Source of the DNA: Lachnospiraceae bacterium UBA7480
GTDB lineage: Bacteria > Bacillota > Clostridia > Lachnospirales > Lachnospiraceae
Length of the DNA: 6,607 nt
Assembly (NCBI GenBank): GCA_002479655.1
Contig: DLOQ01000188.1
Coordinates: 448-7,054 of the forward strand
Direction of reading: 5' to 3'
This document shows positions 1 to 6,607 of the stretch, piece by piece. The position numbers were made by a program, and so were the translations under genes. The notes beneath the pieces are model-generated. The model was not told where the DNA came from. It searched no databases and saw nothing but the letters and a program-made list of their open reading frames with translations. Position 1 is the first letter of the stretch, and each line of letters begins with the position of its first letter.

Positions 1-158
1 GTTATCTGGCGGTGGCGGTCGGCAAGGATACGGTCACGATGCTTATGGAGCTGAAGGAAGAGGAAATACAGCTTTTGAACGATAAGGGAACGGATCTCCC
101 GGGATTTAAAGAGATAATGGAGAAAGCTAAGGAAAAATTGTTGAAGGATAAAAAATAG
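1..158 (+). CDS. fliO: FliO, flagellar export-gate assembly protein (3' end only)
   Basis: This is the last 51 codons of an open frame that enters from the left edge (first full codon at base 3) and ends at TAG 156-158. The visible protein starts YLAVAVGKDTVTML and continues with MELKEEEIQLL, then a lysine-rich tail ending in LKDKK. A short beta-rich 'value of the function / level' segment followed by a charged cytoplasmic tail is what the C-terminal domain of FliO looks like. FliO is a small, poorly conserved single-span membrane protein that helps FliP assemble into its ring. No membrane span is visible because the N-terminal part lies outside the window. The assignment rests mainly on position: fliO is the gene normally found directly before fliP in Gram-positive fla/che operons. 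The stop codon overlaps the ribosome binding site of fliP, so the two are probably translationally coupled. Confidence 0.75.
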   Translation, partial: YLAVAVGKDTVTMLMELKEEEIQLLNDKGTDLPGFKEIMEKAKEKLLKDKK

Positions 159-170
159 GGTGATCCATTC

Positions 171-1034
171 ATGAAAAGCATCAGTAATTACAAGCGAATA
201 CTGCGTCCCATATGCCTACTGTTTCTGGTGGGCATATTGTGTCTGTTGGTGCCGATGCGTGCCTATGCGACAGATACGGACAATGACGGTGAGACGGATG
301 AGCGTACCTATGAGGATGAACCCGGAACTGCGGAGACAGGCAGGGATAATGCTGATTTGAATGTTGGTGATTCCTTTACTGTTACGGTGGATCAGGGCAA
401 TGGCTCGATCAATGGCGCGCTTCGTATCCTGATCATCCTGACGCTGATCGGAATTGCACCGATGCTGCTGATCATGCTGACTTCGTTTACGCGCATTATT
501 ATTGTGCTGCATTTTACAAGGACGGCGCTCAATACACAGACGGCTCCGCCCAATCAGGTACTGCTGGGACTTGCGCTGTTCCTGACCATCTATATCATGG
601 CACCGGTCTTTGCGCAGATCTATACCAATGCGATACAGCCCCTGGATGAAGGCAGAATCACGCAGGAAGAGGCTTTGGAGGCCGGTCTTACGCCGCTGCG
701 GGAGTTCATGTATGGGCAGACGCAGGTGAAGGACACGGCAACGCTGATGGAGATCGCCGGATATGAGTGGGATGGCGTGACTGCGGATGACGTGCCGACT
801 TCGGTTTTGATCCCGAGCTTTATCTTAAGCGAGCTTCGGACGGCGTTTATCATAGGATTTGTGATCTATATCCCGTTTCTGGTCATCGATATGGTTGTTG
901 CATCCATCCTGATGAGTATGGGTATGATGATGCTTCCGCCGACGACGATCTCCATGCCGTTTAAAATATTGTTATTTGTATTGGCAGACGGGTGGAACCT
1001 TATCATAGTCAATCTTGTTAAGACATTTTACTGA
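171..1034 (+). CDS. fliP: FliP, flagellar type III export gate protein
   Basis: FliP forms the core ring of the flagellar export gate with FliQ and FliR in the cytoplasmic membrane. The ATG at 171 follows AGGGTGAT (157-164) at 6-nt spacing. Residues 1-33 form a signal peptide: basic start, hydrophobic core at about 13-29, AYA cleavage site at 31-33. FliP is unusual among gate proteins in having one, so this supports the start. Membrane segments lie at about 84-104, 129-150, 212-246 and 263-284. Family signatures are the block around FTRIIIVLHFTR (106-117) with NTQTAPPNQVL after it, and PSFILSELRTAF (215-226). The run GMMMLPP (251-257) contains the methionine gasket known to close the pore. 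At 287 residues it is longer than the roughly 220-255 usual for the family; the excess is an acidic linker (about 34-66) between the signal peptide and the first membrane segment, with a DxDxDGxxD motif at 35-43. Identification is very secure. Confidence 0.97.
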   Translation: MKSISNYKRILRPICLLFLVGILCLLVPMRAYATDTDNDGETDERTYEDEPGTAETGRDNADLNVGDSFTVTVDQGNGSINGALRILIILTLIGIAPMLLIMLTSFTRIIIVLHFTRTALNTQTAPPNQVLLGLALFLTIYIMAPVFAQIYTNAIQPLDEGRITQEEALEAGLTPLREFMYGQTQVKDTATLMEIAGYEWDGVTADDVPTSVLIPSFILSELRTAFIIGFVIYIPFLVIDMVVASILMSMGMMMLPPTTISMPFKILLFVLADGWNLIIVNLVKTFY

Positions 1035-1058
1035 GCAGGGGAAGGAGCGTAAAGATAT

Positions 1059-1328
1059 ATGACAGTAGAAACAGTCACCTCGATCATGGCACAGGCTTTA
1101 TATTGCGTTATCACAACCGCGGCGCCGGCGTTGCTGGTATCGCTGGTCATCGGTCTGATCATCAGTATCTTTCAGACGGTTACTTCGATACAGGAACAGA
1201 CGCTTACCTTTGTCCCTAAGGTACTCTCCATCTTTCTGACCCTGATTATTGCGGGCAACTGGATGTTAAATAATATGATCACGCTGATGCAGGATCTTTG
1301 GTCCAACTTTGCGATATATGCAAAATAA
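1059..1328 (+). CDS. fliQ: FliQ, flagellar type III export gate protein
   Basis: FliQ is the small helical-hairpin subunit that stacks around FliP/FliR in the export gate. The protein is 89 residues, the normal family length. It has two membrane helices, about 15-39 and 52-76, joined by a conserved polar loop. The family signature is plain: PALLVSLVIGLIISIFQ (23-39) followed by TSIQEQTLTFVPK (42-54), including the conserved lysine at 54. The ATG at 1059 is preceded by AAGGAG at 1042-1047, 11 nt upstream, a strong site. It follows fliP after 24 nt and precedes fliR by 13 nt, in the usual operon order. The homologous family in virulence secretion systems is SctS, but the neighbours here are all flagellar. 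Nothing unusual was seen. Confidence 0.97.
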   Translation: MTVETVTSIMAQALYCVITTAAPALLVSLVIGLIISIFQTVTSIQEQTLTFVPKVLSIFLTLIIAGNWMLNNMITLMQDLWSNFAIYAK

Positions 1329-1341
1329 GTGGTGAAAGCCT

Positions 1342-2136
1342 ATGATTGATGCAGCTTTTCCTTTGGAAGAATTGGAATATTATCTCCTGATTCTGGTCAG
1401 GGTGTCCTGCTTTGTCTTTGCGGCGCCGTTCTTCAGTATGAACGATGTGCCGCGTATGGTCAGGGTGACGTTCAGCGTCTTTACCGCGTATCTGCTGTTC
1501 AGCGTTGCTCCGGTTCATGAGATGCCGGAATACAGTACGCTGTTTCAATATGCGGGTCTTGTGATCAAGGAAGCGGTCACGGGGCTTCTGATCGGACTGG
1601 GGGCGCAGTTTTGTTTTATGATCATCGGATTTGCCGGACATATGGTAGATACGGAGATCGGATTTGCCATGGCGTCATTGATGGATCCGACGACAAGACA
1701 GCAGACGACGGTGACCGGTATGTATTTCCAGTATGGTTTTATGCTGATCTTTCTGCTTAGCGGGATGTACCGGTATCTGCTTTCCGCGCTGTCGGAGACA
1801 TTTATCCTGATACCGGTCGGACGGGCGCAGTTTATCCTCAACCGGCTTTATGAATCGTTTATTACGTTTATGACGGATTATATCGTCATCGGATTCAGGA
1901 TCTGTCTGCCGGTATTCTGCACGATACTGATCGTCAACGGACTTCTGGGAATCATGGCAAAGGTTTCTCCGCAGATGAATATGTTTGCGGTCGGTCTTCA
2001 GATCAAGGTGTTTGCGGGACTTGGCGTGCTGTTGTTGACGACATCCCTGCTGCCCACGGCTGCGGATCTTATCTTTGTACAGATGAAGCGCGTGATCGTG
2101 ATGTTTGTAAAAGCAATGGGGGCTGTCTATGGCTGA
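1342..2136 (+). CDS. fliR: FliR, flagellar type III export gate protein
   Basis: FliR is the single-copy subunit that completes the FliP ring and plugs the export channel. The 264-residue product is of normal length and almost entirely hydrophobic, with roughly six membrane segments starting at about residues 12, 41, 69, 128, 177 and 217. Recognisable family stretches are KEAVTGLLIGLGAQF (76-90), IGFAMASLMDPTT (106-118), which corresponds to the conserved plug region ending in DP, and GLLGIMAKVSPQMNMFAVGL (200-219), the typical FliR signature with the PQMN core. The ATG at 1342 follows GGTGAAAG (1331-1338), a moderate ribosome binding site. The 3' end overlaps the start of flhB by 8 nt in another frame. 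In some clostridia FliR and FlhB are one fused protein; here they are separate genes. The virulence homologue would be SctT, but the context is flagellar. Confidence 0.96.
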   Translation: MIDAAFPLEELEYYLLILVRVSCFVFAAPFFSMNDVPRMVRVTFSVFTAYLLFSVAPVHEMPEYSTLFQYAGLVIKEAVTGLLIGLGAQFCFMIIGFAGHMVDTEIGFAMASLMDPTTRQQTTVTGMYFQYGFMLIFLLSGMYRYLLSALSETFILIPVGRAQFILNRLYESFITFMTDYIVIGFRICLPVFCTILIVNGLLGIMAKVSPQMNMFAVGLQIKVFAGLGVLLLTTSLLPTAADLIFVQMKRVIVMFVKAMGAVYG

Positions 2137-3256
2137 GTATAAGACGCTTCTTGCCTATCGGCTTCAGTTCTTTGCAAAGGACGGACCCGGCGGTGAGAAG
2201 ACAGAGGAACCGACGCAAAAGAAGATCGACGATTCCAGAAAAGAAGGACAGGTAGCAAAAAGTAAAGAAGTGGCGAGCACGCTTACCTTGATCACGTTGT
2301 TTGTGATGCTTAAGATCTGGATCTCCACATTGGGCAGGCAGCTGCTGGAGCTGTTTTCGGGGTATTATGGCAGGATGGCGGAATATGTGACGCTGGAAGG
2401 CGGTCAGATCTCGGCGAGAACCTTTTCTTCCCTGACTTCCTTTGCGTTACAGCGGATAGCGGTGATCATACTGCCGTTTCTGCTGATAGGATTTATCGTT
2501 TGTTTTGTGGCGGATCTGGCACAGGTGAAGTGGAAACCCACGACGAAACCCCTGCAGCCTAAGTTCAGCAAGCTGAATCCGCTCTCCGGGGTGAAGAAGC
2601 TGTTTTCCCTCCAATCGCTTGTGGAGCTTTTGAAATCATTAATTAAAATTGCCATTATCATCATAGTTATATATAATGAGTTTAAGGAGAAATGGCAGAT
2701 GATCCTGCTGGTCTATCAGATGCCGCTGATGCAGGCGGTGCTGATGGCGGGAGATATGCTGATCAATATCGGATTAAAGATCGCCCTGATCTTTATCGTG
2801 GTTGCTGCGGCGGATTATATCTTCCAGAGATGGAAGCATCATGAAGACCTGAAGATGACAAAGCAGGAGATCAAGGATGAGTTTAAGAATACCGAGGGTG
2901 ATCCGCAGATCAAGGGAAAGATCCGGCAGAGGATGATGGAGGCTTCCAGACGGAGGATGATGCAGGAGCTTCCGAAAGCGGACGTCGTGATCACCAACCC
3001 GACGCATTATGCCGTTGCGATCCGTTATAACACAAGTATTGCCGACGCGCCGTTTGTGGTGGCGAAAGGCGTGGATTATCTGGCGCAGAAGATCAAAGAG
3101 GTCGCAAGGGAGAACCATATCGAGATCATGGAGAATAAACCGCTGGCGCGTTCCCTGTATGCCAATGTCGAGATCGGTGAACAGATCCCGCAGGAGCTTT
3201 ATGTGGCGGTGGCCGAAGTTTTGGCGGCAGTTTACCGCGCGCAGGGGAAGATATAA
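2129..3256 (+). CDS. flhB: FlhB, flagellar export switch protein (autoprotease)
   Basis: FlhB clasps the FliPQR gate and switches export from rod/hook to filament substrates after cutting itself. The 375-residue protein begins with a Gram-positive type leader, LQFFAKDGPGGEKTEEPT (12-29), then the basic DSRKEGQVAKSKEV block (35-48). Four membrane segments lie at about 50-67, 108-130, 165-183 and 202-232. The conserved loop between the second and third spans reads KPLQPKFSKLNPLSGVKKLF (140-159). The cytoplasmic domain carries the self-cleavage site N290-P-T-H293 within VVITNPTHYAVAIRY; cleavage is between N290 and P291 in characterised homologues. All catalytic-motif residues are intact, so switching should be normal. 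The ATG at 2129 overlaps the end of fliR by 8 nt, with a G-rich weak ribosome site at 2118-2122, so translation is probably coupled to fliR. The stretch coding for the third membrane span is AT-rich and holds a promoter-like sequence. Confidence 0.97.
   Translation: MAEYKTLLAYRLQFFAKDGPGGEKTEEPTQKKIDDSRKEGQVAKSKEVASTLTLITLFVMLKIWISTLGRQLLELFSGYYGRMAEYVTLEGGQISARTFSSLTSFALQRIAVIILPFLLIGFIVCFVADLAQVKWKPTTKPLQPKFSKLNPLSGVKKLFSLQSLVELLKSLIKIAIIIIVIYNEFKEKWQMILLVYQMPLMQAVLMAGDMLINIGLKIALIFIVVAAADYIFQRWKHHEDLKMTKQEIKDEFKNTEGDPQIKGKIRQRMMEASRRRMMQELPKADVVITNPTHYAVAIRYNTSIADAPFVVAKGVDYLAQKIKEVARENHIEIMENKPLARSLYANVEIGEQIPQELYVAVAEVLAAVYRAQGKI
2649..2677 (+). promoter_or_regulatory. Possible internal sigma-A promoter within flhB
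   Basis: TTGCCA (2649-2654, five of six matches to TTGACA) is followed after exactly 17 nt by TATAAT (2672-2677, perfect -10). The bases just upstream (2638-2648) are A/T-only, like an UP element. Transcription would start near 2684. A promoter here would give extra transcript of the last part of flhB plus flhA and flhF. It lies within codons for the isoleucine-rich third membrane span, which are naturally AT-rich, so a chance match is quite possible. This is a sequence match only. Confidence 0.35.
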
Positions 3257-3292
3257 CAGACAAAGAGTTTTGTAAGCTGAACGCTCAATGAT

Positions 3293-3310
3293 ATCAGGAA
3301 ATTGCCTGAT
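3293..3310. repeat. Inverted repeat in the flhB-flhA spacer
   Basis: ATCAGG (3293-3298) and CCTGAT (3305-3310) are perfect complements separated by a 6-nt loop, AAATTG. The stem sits in the 91-nt spacer, the longest gap between complete genes in this window, about 20 nt before the flhA ribosome site. There is no T-run after it, so it is not an intrinsic terminator. It could be a weak mRNA hairpin or a protein-binding dyad; with only 6 bp it may also be chance. Confidence 0.3.
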
Positions 3311-3332
3311 TGATGATATGATAAAAGAGGGA

Positions 3333-3338
3333 AAGGAG
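3333..3338 (+). promoter_or_regulatory. Ribosome binding site that fixes the flhA start
   Basis: AAGGAG lies 9 nt before the ATG at 3348, ideal spacing. The same frame stays open upstream to ATGs at 3288 and 3318, but neither has a good ribosome site, and the added residues (MISGNCLIDD...) are polar and do not resemble FlhA. Starting at 3348 gives MKKADLGVALYLL, a typical FlhA N-terminus leading straight into the first membrane span. Confidence 0.85.
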
Positions 3339-3347
3339 TGGAAAGAC

Positions 3348-5381
<2,034 letters not shown>

Positions 5382-6607
5382 ATGATAATTAAAAAATTTC
5401 AGGCAAAAACAGAAGAAGAAGCGGTAATGCAGGCAAAAAAGGAATTGGGTGAGAATGTTGTGGTCATGAATGTCCGCACGATCAAACCCAAGGGACTGTT
5501 TAAGTGGTTCCGCTCACCGACCGTCGAGGTGATGGTGGCAAAAGAGGAAGAAGCGGAGGCAGTGCGTGCAAAGGAACAGACGGAGAAGATGCAGACGGAA
5601 AATCTGAAGGATGTGATTGCGTCGATCGACAAGCTGAGGCAGCTGGGCGAGGATGTCGGAGAGCCTTCCGTAAAAAAGACGCCGCCTGCAGAAGAAGCGG
5701 TGCTGGAGGAACGTCTGGAAAGTATTCAGAATCTTCTGGAGGAAAAGCTTAAGAAGCAGGAAGATGAGAAGGACGTACAGGAGCCGGAAGCGGAAAAGAA
5801 AAATACGGAAATGACGGAGTTTATCCGTCTGCTTTACAATACGATGATCGAAAATGAAGTCCATGAAAAGTATGCCAATCAGATGATCGATGAGATAGAG
5901 CAGAATTTTGGAGAAAAAATGAAGGTGGAACACGTGCTGTCCCATATCTATCAGAAGATGGTATTGAAGTTTGGAAAGGTGGAGCGCATTACCCCCGCCA
6001 AAAAGAAGGGACCGAAGGTGGTATTTTTCCTTGGACCTACGGGCGTGGGCAAGACGACGACGCTGGCAAAGATCGCATCGCAGTTCAGCGTCAGCGGCAG
6101 CAAAAAGATTGCTCTGTTTACAGCGGATACCTATAGGATCTCCGCTACGGACCAGTTAAAAACGTATGCGAATATTTTAGGAGTGCCGTTTCATATCATA
6201 TATTCAGCGGACGAGATGAGGACCTATCTGGAGAGCTACAGAGAATATGATTATGTCCTGATCGATACCGCGGGACATTCCCCGAATAATGAAGAACGGC
6301 GCAAGGATATGAATGAATTTATTCATGCATTTGGCGAAGAGGTAGAGACGGAAGTTTATCTGGTGCTGTCGGCGACGACAAAATACCGTGATCTGATGAA
6401 TATCGCAGATATCTATACAGAGATCACGGATTATAAGATCATTTTTACAAAGCTTGATGAGACAACGGTATATGGCAATCTGCTGAATCTGAAGATACAT
6501 ACCGGAGCGCCGTTAAGCTATGTAACAAACGGGCAGAACGTACCGGATGATATTGAACTTTTTCAGCCGCAGGAAGCCGTTAGGAAGATCCTTGGCGGGC
6601 AGGCTTA
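5382..6607 (+). CDS. flhF: FlhF, SRP-family GTPase for flagellar placement (3' edge open)
   Basis: FlhF is a membrane-associated GTPase of the Ffh/FtsY family that helps set where and how many flagella are built, usually with its activator FlhG. The frame opens with MIIKKFQAKTEEEAVMQAKK and stays open for 408 codons to the edge. Residues 1-52 form the N-terminal B-domain start, about 53-140 a Lys/Glu-rich, probably coiled linker, 141-200 the helical N domain, 210-408 the G domain. GTPase motifs: P-loop GPTGVGKTTT (218-227), FTADTYRISATDQL (246-259), G3 DTAGHSPNN (295-303), G4 TKLDE (356-360), and SYVTNGQNVPDDI (379-391). The G3 motif has His where SRP GTPases normally have Arg. The sequence ends ...ILGGQA followed by TA, so the gene is essentially complete; the next base being A or G would make the stop. 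The start abuts the flhA stop with only a weak GGTG site at 5369-5372, implying translational coupling. Confidence 0.95.
   Translation, partial: MIIKKFQAKTEEEAVMQAKKELGENVVVMNVRTIKPKGLFKWFRSPTVEVMVAKEEEAEAVRAKEQTEKMQTENLKDVIASIDKLRQLGEDVGEPSVKKTPPAEEAVLEERLESIQNLLEEKLKKQEDEKDVQEPEAEKKNTEMTEFIRLLYNTMIENEVHEKYANQMIDEIEQNFGEKMKVEHVLSHIYQKMVLKFGKVERITPAKKKGPKVVFFLGPTGVGKTTTLAKIASQFSVSGSKKIALFTADTYRISATDQLKTYANILGVPFHIIYSADEMRTYLESYREYDYVLIDTAGHSPNNEERRKDMNEFIHAFGEEVETEVYLVLSATTKYRDLMNIADIYTEITDYKIIFTKLDETTVYGNLLNLKIHTGAPLSYVTNGQNVPDDIELFQPQEAVRKILGGQA

Noticed and set aside
1250..1279. Promoter-like pair TTGCGG - 18 nt - TATGAT within fliQ
   Set aside because: The -35 hexamer matches only four of six positions and the spacer is 18 nt; too weak to report beside the much better match in flhB.
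3293..3310. Intrinsic terminator between flhB and flhA
   Set aside because: The stem is only 6 bp, not GC-rich, and has no following T-run; the genes on both sides belong to the same operon.
3294..3322. Possible promoter before flhA using TATGAT at 3317-3322
   Set aside because: No acceptable -35 hexamer lies 16-18 nt upstream (the sequence there is around TCAGGA).
3288..3347. N-terminal extension of FlhA from the ATG at 3288
   Set aside because: There is no good ribosome site before 3288 or 3318, the added residues are not FlhA-like, and AAGGAG at 3333-3338 is ideally placed for the ATG at 3348.
5504..5752. Plus-strand open frame with a Gly/Arg-rich product inside flhF
   Set aside because: It is a +1/+2 shadow of the flhF Lys/Glu-rich linker, with no plausible domain.
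5514..5945. A 143-codon minus-strand open frame opposite flhF
   Set aside because: The plus strand encodes the FlhF linker and N domain in a continuous frame; the antisense product is Phe/Leu/His-rich, as expected from complementing Lys/Glu codons.

Overview
The window is a slice of a flagellar/chemotaxis (fla/che) operon, read entirely on the + strand. In order it carries the 3' end of fliO, complete fliP, fliQ, fliR, flhB and flhA, and flhF running off the right edge. This gene order, moderate GC content by eye, strong AAGGAG-type ribosome binding sites, a FlhB with an 'LQFFA...GEKTE' N-terminus, and an FlhF of the Gram-positive type all point to a motile Firmicute. A clostridial, possibly Lachnospiraceae-like, bacterium is my best guess; the taxonomic placement is inference.

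Layout: fliO (tail, 1-158), 12-nt gap, fliP (171-1034), 24-nt gap, fliQ (1059-1328), 13-nt gap, fliR (1342-2136), 8-nt overlap, flhB (2129-3256), 91-nt spacer with a small inverted repeat, flhA (start chosen at 3348, to 5381), no gap, flhF (5382 to the window edge). There is no gene-free stretch over 300 bases, no RNA gene, no mobile element, no CRISPR array and no intrinsic terminator that I can see. The tight packing and same-strand arrangement indicate one polycistronic transcript whose main promoter lies upstream of the window.

Function: FliO assists assembly of the FliP ring. FliP, FliQ and FliR form the export gate of the flagellar type III secretion system in the cytoplasmic membrane. 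FlhB wraps that gate and switches substrate specificity after self-cleavage at NPTH. FlhA forms the export ring that docks chaperone-substrate complexes and takes part in proton-driven export. FlhF is an SRP-family GTPase that helps set flagellar position or number, normally together with FlhG, which would be expected just downstream.

This is a well-known system, and I see no undescribed multi-gene system in it. The details worth a second look are: a single calcium-loop-like DxDxDGxxD motif in the extracytoplasmic N-terminus of FliP; a near-consensus sigma-A promoter inside flhB, followed by an AAGGAG site and an in-frame ATG that could give a C-terminal FlhB fragment; an Arg-to-His change in the G3 motif of FlhF; and the flhB-flhA spacer with its inverted repeat.
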